64,000 bases of DNA, taken from Tritrichomonas musculus (Eukaryota > Parabasalia > Tritrichomonadida > Tritrichomonadidae). The notes beneath the pieces were generated by a model. That model ran no database searches and was not told where the DNA came from. It saw only the letters and a list, made by a program, of their open reading frames with translations. Both the position numbers and the translations under genes were made by a program. How positions within the stretch are numbered: position 1 is the stretch's first letter; every line of letters begins with the position of its first letter. The stretch covers positions 1 to 64,000 of the forward strand of contig JAPFFF010000066.1 of assembly GCA_039105265.1 (NCBI GenBank), in the 5' to 3' direction. Below, in pieces: positions 19,197 through 29,500 of this stretch.

Positions 19197-22100
19197 ATGC
19201 TTTTTTGCACGACCAAACCTAGATTTTCCGAATTAGCACTCGACGCTGATTCGATTGATACCAAAATTGATGATTTTGGTGGAAATTTTTCTGATGATGA
19301 TGGAAATGGAACACCCGAATTTCGCAGTTTTTCGCCTCAAATTAGTACAGTAGATAGCCCTTTCAATATAAATTACAACAAACTCGCTACTTCTCCAATA
19401 TCTCGCCACTCAAGAGAGATCAATTCAAAGACGCACCAAAACGGGGACCAGTTTGCCCCGAACTCAACTCAATCAAATACACAGCCTCGATATGTTCCAA
19501 ATGTTCCTCATAATCTTCCCTCGCAATACTCACTCACAGATCGAATTTCATATCCTACGGAGCAGCGGCACCCGCCGGTTGGACCTGCTCCTATCAACAT
19601 ACGGAGTACCTCACAGAGCGATTCCAACGTTTCCCCAGACTTTTCAGATTCCGAAGAATTTAGATCAGATGCGCATCTAAGTGATTCTACGAGCCGACCA
19701 AATTGCGCCAGAAATCTCATAGTTCCTAATACACAAAGGACGACAGAGGTACTCCTGCAGTCAGGAGTACACTATAATCCGACGAATCCAGAGGGTGGTC
19801 AGAACCCCTCTTGGTTCGTCATTACGAGCGATCCTTCACTGGCTGCCCGTTCCCCTCTGAGTTACCTTGCAAAGGATAAGTCAGTTGAAGGTGTATTGGT
19901 TGCCCGAGGACAAATGATCATTTCGAATGGGCAACCAATACTCGACCGAAACCGCCCGGCAGTACCTGCATCAGATGCAGAACTCAGCCAGAAGGTGCTC
20001 CTCCCTGAGACCTTCGTCCATCCGAGCACGGTTCCGGCGGTTCCATTCAATTTTTGCTCCTTCCCACGTTCGCCTTTTGTTTCCCATGTATACAATGTAT
20101 TAAACTCGCTGGCGGTCTCATTCTCGTGCAACATCGGTTGCAATAATCACTTCACCGACTTTTCAAATCACATGTCAGTCATGAATACCAATATGTTCAA
20201 TGTTAATAATAGTAATAGTTTCACTAATAATAGTTTCATTAATAATAATATCTCTAACTATAATGTTTCTCATAACAATGTTAATCTTGTTCATCATAGC
20301 GTTGACGTAGACAACCAGACTGTCGAGTCAACTGCTCATGTAGCTCACCACAGCGTTGACGTCGACAATCGGGTTGTCGCGTCAATGGCTCATGTTGCTC
20401 ATCATAGCGTTGACGTCGACAATCAGATTGTCGCGTCAACGGCACACGTGGTACATCATAATGTTGACGTTGACAATCAGATTGTCAAGTCAACAGCCCA
20501 CGTCGCTCATCATTCTGTTGACGTTGACTATCAGACTGTCAAGTCAACAGCCCTCGTTGCTAATCATTCTGTTGACGTTGACAATCAGATTGTCAAGTCA
20601 ACAGCCCACGTCGCTCATCACGCTGTTGACGTCGACAATCAGATTGTCGCGTCAACGGCACACGTGGTACATCATAATGTTGACGTTGACAATCAGATTG
20701 TCAAGTCAACAGCCCACGTCGCTCATCATTCTGTTGACGTTGACTATCAGACTGTCAAGTCAACAGCCCTCGTTGCTAATCATTCTGTTGACGTTGACAA
20801 TCAGATTGTCGCGTCAACGGCACACGTGGTACATCATAATGTTGACGTTGACAATCAGATTGTCAAGTCAACAGCCCACGTCGCTCATCATTCTGTTGAC
20901 GTTGACTATCAGACTGTCAAGTCAACAGCCCTCGTTGCTAATCATTCTGTTGACGTTGACAATCAGATTGTCAAGTCAACAGCCCACGTCGCTCATCACG
21001 CTGTTGACGTTGACAATCAGACTGTCAAGTCAACAGCTCACGTCGCTCATCACACTGTTGACGTTGACAATCAGACTGTCAAGTCAACAGCTCAAGTCGC
21101 TCATCACGCTGTTGACGTTGACAATCAGACTGTCAAGTCAACAGCTCACGTCGCTCATCACACTGTTGACGTTGACAATCAAACTGTCAAGTCAACAGCT
21201 CACGTCGCTCATCACGCTGTTGACGTTGACAATCGGGTTGTCGCGTCAACAGCTCACGTCACTCACCACAACGTTGACGTTGACAACCAAACCGTCACGT
21301 CAACGGCTCACATCACGCACCATTCTGTTGGCGTTGACGATCGGGTTGTCACGTCAACTGCTCACATCGATCATCATCAAGTAGTCACGAAGGAGAAATT
21401 ATTCACATCAGTGATTGAGGTACCTAAGTTTGTGTTCGAGATCAATGAGAAAGTGGTTCCACTATTTACTCTCTCTGGAAACCATTCGTTGCTTAACACA
21501 TTCTCAAACAATAATTTCCTCGGATCTCGAACCAACTCCTTAGGTACTCAAACTACCAGTAACTCTTCTGGTACAAGCAGCGTTGTTAGTGGTGCTGAAG
21601 AGTTCACCGATGCTCATTCTCACTCTGAACACTCTGATCATTCCGATGATGACAATCACGGTGGTAGTGATGATAATCCTTCTTCACCTGTGGGTGACAA
21701 TGTTTCCATTGATTGGATCGTGAGCGAATTGGCTGGTGTGAAGACCAAAACAGACATGAAGTCTCTCATTGATATCTTGCAGGTGGCAAACATCGACACT
21801 TCACCATTCGCAAACGTTAGCGACGTTGACACTCCTATCATTCTCCTCATGTATCAGAAAGACAGATGGTTAGGAGTTGGGCAGTTTTACTGCCCTTGCT
21901 GCGACAAAACGTTTCCCACATGTGCGTCCTTGTCTTTTCACCTCAAATCGACGCACACGACGAATAACATTCCTCTGGAGCAAGCGGCGTTCGAGTACAT
22001 TGTCGGCAGGAAGCTGAGGTGGAAGATCGATTCACCTCACCTTCCGCCTGACGCTTTTCACTATCGTACCATTCACGTTTGTCCGTGCAGCGACTGCGAC

Positions 22101-25100
22101 TACTTGGTCAGCAGAGCGAACTCATTGAGCAGCCACATGGGCTCATCGCACCAGGACATGGAAGCGCTTAAACGTGAAGTTGGAGTCTTCTGGGCGATGA
22201 GCATTCTGCACGCTAAGAAACATCGGAAATTACTTGTGGCTAGCGATGTTTACCATGACCTGCACGGTTCCTTGTGCATGAAATGCAAGGACTTCGTTGG
22301 TAGAGACAAAGCTACAGTCAAACAGCATACCAACAGATCACATCCCCAGGCCAATGTTGAAGGTCATCGGGTTCAGGCAATCGACATCAGTATATCCGTT
22401 AATTGGCTTTCGCCTGAAACCGATGACGATGAAATTCGTGAAGCCAACACTGACCTGGAGAGAATCAAGATTGTGAGGAGTGAGAACAGAGTCACTCAAG
22501 ATGATGAGAGACAGATGCCAGTGCAACCTCGGGCAGACGAATCGGTGGATCTCCAAGTGATGGAAGATCGTCGTCGCGGGGAAGACTCACGCAGACGGAG
22601 ACGACAGGCTGGGTTCATACCTGCCAACGAGAGACTACCTGAGGCGCACTTGCATTCAGTCTCTTCATCTAGCGAAGAAGATACTCACACAATTGATGAA
22701 CATCCGGCTCACCCAGCGTCAGCTTCGATCGTGGACATTGAGAGTTGCCTGTCCAAAGCTGAGAATTGGAAGTCGAGGTGCATGAAGGAAGATGATGATT
22801 TCGTGCACCTCCCGAAGCTGTGGGGTGACCGTTTAGCGAAACACAGGAAAAAGTTCGAAGAAGTGTTTAACAGTGAAGTCAAGGATGTTCTCAATTGGTA
22901 TAATGAAGCTATTTACCTCTCTGACTCTTTGGAAAAGAGCAGCCGAATGCTTCTCTGCGAAGGGATGATTTCGAAAATCATTCTCATTCTACGGAAGTCG
23001 ATTAGGAAGTTCGTTCGTTCGGCTCGGAGAGGTTCAGATAAGATTCGTCGCCCGCATTCCTTGGAGACACCGATTCAGATGAAGTCGGCCTCCAAATTCA
23101 TCGCTGGTATTGAACTCCTGCATTCCCGTATTCACATCACTGATGAAGATCTCGATCAACCTCAACGTAATGTCATCGCAGACATCAAAGAGAAGCTTGT
23201 TCGCTTTCTGTCACAGGCTCCTTTGGAGTTCTCTCAACTTCTTGGGAGTGGTGACTTGGACTCAATTGACGGTTTGATTTACGATGAGCATTACGATGAA
23301 AGGATGAAATTCATACGTGCCAAGCTAGAGGAATTGGAGATTCTCAACAACTCTCCTTCCTCGCTTGGCTACAAGAAGTTCCTTCAGAAATTCTACGCTG
23401 AAGACGCCAAACGTACACTCGACTGGTTCGTGTTGAACGACGACACACCGGAATGTGTCGTCCCAGTCGAAGATTTCGAGAACGTGTACGGGTCCTCGTG
23501 GAGCGATGCTGCTGCTCTCGGGGATGACCCAGATGGTGTTTACACTCTTCAGCGCAGAATTTCATCGAATAATTCTGATGAACTCAAATCACTCATCCTC
23601 AACGAAGAAGCTATTCTCAAAGCGGTCAGATCGAGATCCAATCTGTCTGCCGTCGGATGCGACGGCATTTCAAATGGTGTGTGGAAGGTTGGCGGGAGTG
23701 TCACGGCGACGATCATCAAGAATGTGTTGTGTTGCATGCTTGACACGGGTCTCTTTCCGGAGGTGTTGAAAATGAACAAAACCGTCATGTTGTTTAAGAA
23801 AGGAGACCCTGACGACGCCCATTCGTGGCGTCCTATCACCATCACTCCGACGATTTATCGGATGCTGATGTGTCACATCAGCCGCTCGCTTCAAACGCTG
23901 AATTCAAAACATAGGTTCATATCACCGAGTCAGAAAGGATTCATGCGTATTCCAGCTGGGGCGGCTGAGCATGCAACTGTGGTTGATGAGATGATACACG
24001 ATGCTGCACGGAACCAAAAGTCACTCTACATCACGACGATCGACTTTTCTGATGCATTTGGTTCCGTACCACATAAACTTATTAAAAAGAATCTTACAGA
24101 CATTGGCTTTGATCTTTCTTTTGTTAAAACGATTATTAATTCGTACAGAGACTCTTCGACAAAGATCATCAGCAACAACAGACGATCTAATTCTATCTGT
24201 TTTCGCAAAGGCGTCAAGCAAGGTTGTCCGCTGAGTCCGACGTTATTCAACATTTGTATCGAACCTCTCCTCGCGCGGTTGAACGCTTGCAAGGAGGACG
24301 GTTATCATTGGTTGGACTCAGCGACAACCGTTCAAGCTTACGCCGATGACATAATCGTGTTCTCGGACTCGGAAGTCGGGATGAAGAACTTGCTTTCGGT
24401 CGTGGAGCACTTCTGCAGTTATGCAGGCGACATGAAGATCAACTGCAAGAAGTGCCACGCTTTCACATACATTGCTCACAATGGTTCTCGCAGTGTGTTG
24501 AACGACAACTTCACCATTGCTGGAGGACGTATTGATAACATCAGTATTCAGAACAATACAACGTATCTCGGACTTCCAATCGCGTGCAAATCTTCGCAGC
24601 GTAAACATCACGTTTTTCGGCGAATCGAAGACATGACGAAGGACGTCATTCGAATTACTGGCAGCGCTCTTCGGTTCACACAGGCGGTTGACGCCATCAA
24701 ACGGTTCGTGATTCCCAAGATTGACTACGAACTGATGGCGAACACAGCACCGACAAATTGCCTCAGTCGCTTAGATGAACTCATTCGGGGCAAACTGTCC
24801 AAAATGATCGGTGCTGCTGGTATTCCAACCGCCTGGTTCTACACGACGAAAAACGATGGCGGTCTTTACATACAGAAACTCACAGATCGCCAGAAAGCTC
24901 TCACTATCAGACTCTACATTGCTTTGATGGAGTCTAACGATAAAAGCATCCGTGATATGGTCAAGGCTTCTGATGAAGCCGAGATCATCTTCAGGGATGC
25001 TACCATCGACTTGACTTCACCGTTCTTGCACCTAAAAGTTAAAGACAATGGTGCGTTAGATGCAAAGCGTAACCGCGGGACGTCGAACATCTTAGCCCGA

Positions 25101-26393
25101 TGTGTTAAAGCTTTGCACGACGCTAACATGGGTCTGATACTCAAAGATGATATGTTTACGCTCAAAGATCTGAATAGTAATGTCACATATGATGTTAACA
25201 CCTCTAATGTTGTTAAACACATCATGAAAGTCATGAGTGACCGTTACTATTCAGATCTTTGTCAGCACAAGATGAGAGGACATACATTCACGACATTGAA
25301 AAACTCACCATTGAGCAACTACTTCATGAAGCCCAATGCTTTGATGGCGGACTCTGTTGTCAGATTCGCTATCAAAGCACGTACGAATACGCTCATGACA
25401 GCATCACTTGCTGCTCACAGAAACCCTCAAATGAGTAACCGTTGCACTCGTTGTGGACAGATTGAAACTCTCAATCACATCTTAAACGGGTGCAAGCGGT
25501 GCAAACACAAATTCACAAAGAGACACGACGAAGTTGTCAAGGTACTTTGCAAGTACCTTACCGAAAAGAAGAGAGTCATCGTGCATTGTAACCAAAGTGT
25601 TCGTGGACGCAGCAACGAACACATCACTGGTGACTCTGCTTCTCTCAGACCAGATGTATGGTGGTGGGACGGTGACCAGCTGAAGATAGCTGAATTCACC
25701 ATCCCATACGGAATGTTATCTGGCGATGATGATGAATCCACCTTAGTCATACGACGCAGAGAGAAGTTGAACAAGTACCAGAAGCTTGTCGATGATTGCA
25801 GAAACCAGTTGAACTGCAATGTGTCGCTATTTGTGTTCATTGTCTCCTCCCTCGGTGCAATACCCGATGACACCATCAATGAACTCAAGAAAGTGACAGT
25901 CACGACCAAAGACGCACTCAAACTTGCATGGAGGATGGTAGCAGCCGCTTTACGGGAATCTATGATATTGTACATTGATACTAAGATTAAGAAGAGGGTT
26001 AACGACAACAATGAAGATGAAGATAACGATAACGATAACGATAATGGTAACGATTATGATAACGATGTTGAAAATGTTAATGTTCTTGATACTGATGGTG
26101 ACGATGATTCTAATGATCTCAATGATACTAGCTCCAATGTTACCGACGGGGAGTCCGCAGACGATGAGTACAACTCTGTCAACATCCTGGACGACGAAGA
26201 ATGGCGGGAACTCATTGATGCAAGTGCGGATGTTGACAGGTCGGGCCCCCCGTCTGAGCTTGACACTACTGATGATGAAACTGACGTACTGGAAAATCCA
26301 GGCACCACCCCACTATGGAACCAAACTCAAGGTGCCGACCCTGCCTCCGCTACCGAAGAGGAGGGAGTCCAACACTCCTCTTCTGAATTTTAG
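19197..26393 (+). CDS. R2-like LINE polyprotein, copy 4 (intact, 2398 aa, rearranged repeats)
   Basis: The frame is complete. The length equals that of copy 2 only by chance: the array again has 20 units but in a different order. A three-unit block (HHN, HHS/Y, NHS types) is present an extra time after unit 10, while the run of HHA..IVK units near the end is replaced by alternating HHA/HHT..TVK units, one ending in AQVA. Unit 10 is a fusion (NHS type at the left, VASTAHVV type at the right), which looks like a crossover inside the palindromic part of the unit. A synonymous change, GTA at 20307-20309, is shared only with copy 5. YADD is at 24339-24350, and reverse transcriptase and RLE motifs are unchanged. 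Confidence 0.95.
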   Translation: MLFCTTKPRFSELALDADSIDTKIDDFGGNFSDDDGNGTPEFRSFSPQISTVDSPFNINYNKLATSPISRHSREINSKTHQNGDQFAPNSTQSNTQPRYVPNVPHNLPSQYSLTDRISYPTEQRHPPVGPAPINIRSTSQSDSNVSPDFSDSEEFRSDAHLSDSTSRPNCARNLIVPNTQRTTEVLLQSGVHYNPTNPEGGQNPSWFVITSDPSLAARSPLSYLAKDKSVEGVLVARGQMIISNGQPILDRNRPAVPASDAELSQKVLLPETFVHPSTVPAVPFNFCSFPRSPFVSHVYNVLNSLAVSFSCNIGCNNHFTDFSNHMSVMNTNMFNVNNSNSFTNNSFINNNISNYNVSHNNVNLVHHSVDVDNQTVESTAHVAHHSVDVDNRVVASMAHVAHHSVDVDNQIVASTAHVVHHNVDVDNQIVKSTAHVAHHSVDVDYQTVKSTALVANHSVDVDNQIVKSTAHVAHHAVDVDNQIVASTAHVVHHNVDVDNQIVKSTAHVAHHSVDVDYQTVKSTALVANHSVDVDNQIVASTAHVVHHNVDVDNQIVKSTAHVAHHSVDVDYQTVKSTALVANHSVDVDNQIVKSTAHVAHHAVDVDNQTVKSTAHVAHHTVDVDNQTVKSTAQVAHHAVDVDNQTVKSTAHVAHHTVDVDNQTVKSTAHVAHHAVDVDNRVVASTAHVTHHNVDVDNQTVTSTAHITHHSVGVDDRVVTSTAHIDHHQVVTKEKLFTSVIEVPKFVFEINEKVVPLFTLSGNHSLLNTFSNNNFLGSRTNSLGTQTTSNSSGTSSVVSGAEEFTDAHSHSEHSDHSDDDNHGGSDDNPSSPVGDNVSIDWIVSELAGVKTKTDMKSLIDILQVANIDTSPFANVSDVDTPIILLMYQKDRWLGVGQFYCPCCDKTFPTCASLSFHLKSTHTTNNIPLEQAAFEYIVGRKLRWKIDSPHLPPDAFHYRTIHVCPCSDCDYLVSRANSLSSHMGSSHQDMEALKREVGVFWAMSILHAKKHRKLLVASDVYHDLHGSLCMKCKDFVGRDKATVKQHTNRSHPQANVEGHRVQAIDISISVNWLSPETDDDEIREANTDLERIKIVRSENRVTQDDERQMPVQPRADESVDLQVMEDRRRGEDSRRRRRQAGFIPANERLPEAHLHSVSSSSEEDTHTIDEHPAHPASASIVDIESCLSKAENWKSRCMKEDDDFVHLPKLWGDRLAKHRKKFEEVFNSEVKDVLNWYNEAIYLSDSLEKSSRMLLCEGMISKIILILRKSIRKFVRSARRGSDKIRRPHSLETPIQMKSASKFIAGIELLHSRIHITDEDLDQPQRNVIADIKEKLVRFLSQAPLEFSQLLGSGDLDSIDGLIYDEHYDERMKFIRAKLEELEILNNSPSSLGYKKFLQKFYAEDAKRTLDWFVLNDDTPECVVPVEDFENVYGSSWSDAAALGDDPDGVYTLQRRISSNNSDELKSLILNEEAILKAVRSRSNLSAVGCDGISNGVWKVGGSVTATIIKNVLCCMLDTGLFPEVLKMNKTVMLFKKGDPDDAHSWRPITITPTIYRMLMCHISRSLQTLNSKHRFISPSQKGFMRIPAGAAEHATVVDEMIHDAARNQKSLYITTIDFSDAFGSVPHKLIKKNLTDIGFDLSFVKTIINSYRDSSTKIISNNRRSNSICFRKGVKQGCPLSPTLFNICIEPLLARLNACKEDGYHWLDSATTVQAYADDIIVFSDSEVGMKNLLSVVEHFCSYAGDMKINCKKCHAFTYIAHNGSRSVLNDNFTIAGGRIDNISIQNNTTYLGLPIACKSSQRKHHVFRRIEDMTKDVIRITGSALRFTQAVDAIKRFVIPKIDYELMANTAPTNCLSRLDELIRGKLSKMIGAAGIPTAWFYTTKNDGGLYIQKLTDRQKALTIRLYIALMESNDKSIRDMVKASDEAEIIFRDATIDLTSPFLHLKVKDNGALDAKRNRGTSNILARCVKALHDANMGLILKDDMFTLKDLNSNVTYDVNTSNVVKHIMKVMSDRYYSDLCQHKMRGHTFTTLKNSPLSNYFMKPNALMADSVVRFAIKARTNTLMTASLAAHRNPQMSNRCTRCGQIETLNHILNGCKRCKHKFTKRHDEVVKVLCKYLTEKKRVIVHCNQSVRGRSNEHITGDSASLRPDVWWWDGDQLKIAEFTIPYGMLSGDDDESTLVIRRREKLNKYQKLVDDCRNQLNCNVSLFVFIVSSLGAIPDDTINELKKVTVTTKDALKLAWRMVAAALRESMILYIDTKIKKRVNDNNEDEDNDNDNDNGNDYDNDVENVNVLDTDGDDDSNDLNDTSSNVTDGESADDEYNSVNILDDEEWRELIDASADVDRSGPPSELDTTDDETDVLENPGTTPLWNQTQGADPASATEEEGVQHSSSEF
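20292..21371 (+). repeat. 20 x 54-bp coding repeats, copy 4 (rearranged order)
   Basis: Twenty units, with an additional three-unit block (162 bp) at units 11-13 and a different 3' group of alternating HHA/HHT units. Unit 10 joins halves of two unit types at the centre of the palindrome. In unit 1 a GTA replaces GTC and breaks one base pair of its stem. Confidence 0.93.
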
Positions 26394-26534
26394 GCAGACT
26401 TTTTTGTTGGGGCCCGCCCCTTTTATTTTATTGTGAGTGAATCATCACTCTCGTTTATTAGTATTTTATACTTACTCTAATGATTAATAAACGAATTTAC
26501 CACACGGGAGGAGATTTTTTTTTAGTTTTCATAT
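26394..26534 (+). promoter_or_regulatory. Spacer copy 4 / copy 5
   Basis: Unchanged relative to the first spacer; inverted repeat 26451-26494, AATAAA 26486-26491, T-run from 26515. Confidence 0.7.
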
Positions 26535-29500
26535 ATGCTTTTTTGCACGACCAAACCTAGATTTTCCGAATTAGCACTCGACGCTGATTCGATTGATACC
26601 AAAATTGATGATTTTGGTGGAAATTTTTCTGATGATGATGGAAATGGAACACCCGAATTTCGCAGTTTTTCGCCTCAAATTAGTACAGTAGATAGCCCTT
26701 TCAATATAAATTACAACAAACTCGCTACTTCTCCAATATCTCGCCACTCAAGAGAGATCAATTCAAAGACGCACCAAAACGGGGACCAGTTTGCCCCGAA
26801 CTCAACTCAATCAAATACACAGCCTCGATATGTTCCAAATGTTCCTCATAATCTTCCCTCGCAATACTCACTCACAGATCGAATTTCATATCCTACGGAG
26901 CAGCGGCACCCGCCGGTTGGACCTGCTCCTATCAACATACGGAGTACCTCACAGAGCGATTCCAACGTTTCCCCAGACTTTTCAGATTCCGAAGAATTTA
27001 GATCAGATGCGCATCTAAGTGATTCTACGAGCCGACCAAATTGCGCCAGAAATCTCATAGTTCCTAATACACAAAGGACGACAGAGGTACTCCTGCAGTC
27101 AGGAGTACACTATAATCCGACGAATCCAGAGGGTGGTCAGAACCCCTCTTGGTTCGTCATTACGAGCGATCCTTCACTGGCTGCCCGTTCCCCTCTGAGT
27201 TACCTTGCAAAGGATAAGTCAGTTGAAGGTGTATTGGTTGCCCGAGGACAAATGATCATTTCGAATGGGCAACCAATACTCGACCGAAACCGCCCGGCAG
27301 TACCTGCATCAGATGCAGAACTCAGCCAGAAGGTGCTCCTCCCTGAGACCTTCGTCCATCCGAGCACGGTTCCGGCGGTTCCATTCAATTTTTGCTCCTT
27401 CCCACGTTCGCCTTTTGTTTCCCATGTATACAATGTATTAAACTCGCTGGCGGTCTCATTCTCGTGCAACATCGGTTGCAATAATCACTTCACCGACTTT
27501 TCAAATCACATGTCAGTCATGAATACCAATATGTTCAATGTTAATAATAGTAATAGTTTCACTAATAATAGTTTCATTAATAATAATATCTCTAACTATA
27601 ATGTTTCTCATAACAATGTTAATCTTGTTCATCATAGCGTTGACGTAGACAACCAGACTGTCGAGTCAACTGCTCATGTAGCTCACCACAGCGTTGACGT
27701 CGACAATCGGGTTGTCGCGTCAATGGCTCATGTTGCTCATCATAGCGTTGACGTCGACAATCAGATTGTCGCGTCAACGGCACACGTGGTACATCATAAT
27801 GTTGACGTTGACAATCAGATTGTCAAGTCAACAGCCCACGTCGCTCATCATTCTGTTGACGTTGACTATCAGACTGTCAAGTCAACAGCCCTCGTTGCTA
27901 ATCATTCTGTTGACGTTGACAATCAGATTGTCAAGTCAACAGCCCACGTCGCTCATCACGCTGTTGACGTCGACAATCAGATTGTCGCGTCAACGGCACA
28001 CGTGGTACATCATAATGTTGACGTTGACAATCAGATTGTCAAGTCAACAGCCCACGTCGCTCATCATTCTGTTGACGTTGACTATCAGACTGTCAAGTCA
28101 ACAGCCCTCGTTGCTAATCATTCTGTTGACGTTGACAATCAGATTGTCGCGTCATTCTGTTGACGTTGACAATCAGATTGTCAAGTCAACACACGTCGCT
28201 CATCCTGTTGACGTTGACTATCAGACTGTCAAGTCAACAGCCCTCGCTAATCATTCTGTTGACGTTGACAATCAGATTGTCAAGTCAACAGCCCACGTCG
28301 CTCATCACGCTGTTGACGTTGACAATCAGACTGTCAAGTCAACAGCTCACGTCGCTCATCACACTGTTGACGTTGACAATCAGACTGTCAAGTCAACAGC
28401 TCAAGTCGCTCATCACGCTGTTGACGTTGACAATCAGACTGTCAAGTCAACAGCTCACGTCGCTCATCACACTGTTGACGTTGACAATCAAACTGTCAAG
28501 TCAACAGCTCACGTCGCTCATCACGCTGTTGACGTTGACAATCGGGTTGTCGCGTCAACAGCTCACGTCACTCACCACAACGTTGACGTTGACAACCAAA
28601 CCGTCACGTCAACGGCTCACATCACGCACCATTCTGTTGGCGTTGACGATCGGGTTGTCACGTCAACTGCTCACATCGATCATCATCAAGTAGTCACGAA
28701 GGAGAAATTATTCACATCAGTGATTGAGGTACCTAAGTTTGTGTTCGAGATCAATGAGAAAGTGGTTCCACTATTTACTCTCTCTGGAAACCATTCGTTG
28801 CTTAACACATTCTCAAACAATAATTTCCTCGGATCTCGAACCAACTCCTTAGGTACTCAAACTACCAGTAACTCTTCTGGTACAAGCAGCGTTGTTAGTG
28901 GTGCTGAAGAGTTCACCGATGCTCATTCTCACTCTGAACACTCTGATCATTCCGATGATGACAATCACGGTGGTAGTGATGATAATCCTTCTTCACCTGT
29001 GGGTGACAATGTTTCCATTGATTGGATCGTGAGCGAATTGGCTGGTGTGAAGACCAAAACAGACATGAAGTCTCTCATTGATATCTTGCAGGTGGCAAAC
29101 ATCGACACTTCACCATTCGCAAACGTTAGCGACGTTGACACTCCTATCATTCTCCTCATGTATCAGAAAGACAGATGGTTAGGAGTTGGGCAGTTTTACT
29201 GCCCTTGCTGCGACAAAACGTTTCCCACATGTGCGTCCTTGTCTTTTCACCTCAAATCGACGCACACGACGAATAACATTCCTCTGGAGCAAGCGGCGTT
29301 CGAGTACATTGTCGGCAGGAAGCTGAGGTGGAAGATCGATTCACCTCACCTTCCGCCTGACGCTTTTCACTATCGTACCATTCACGTTTGTCCGTGCAGC
29401 GACTGCGACTACTTGGTCAGCAGAGCGAACTCATTGAGCAGCCACATGGGCTCATCGCACCAGGACATGGAAGCGCTTAAACGTGAAGTTGGAGTCTTCT

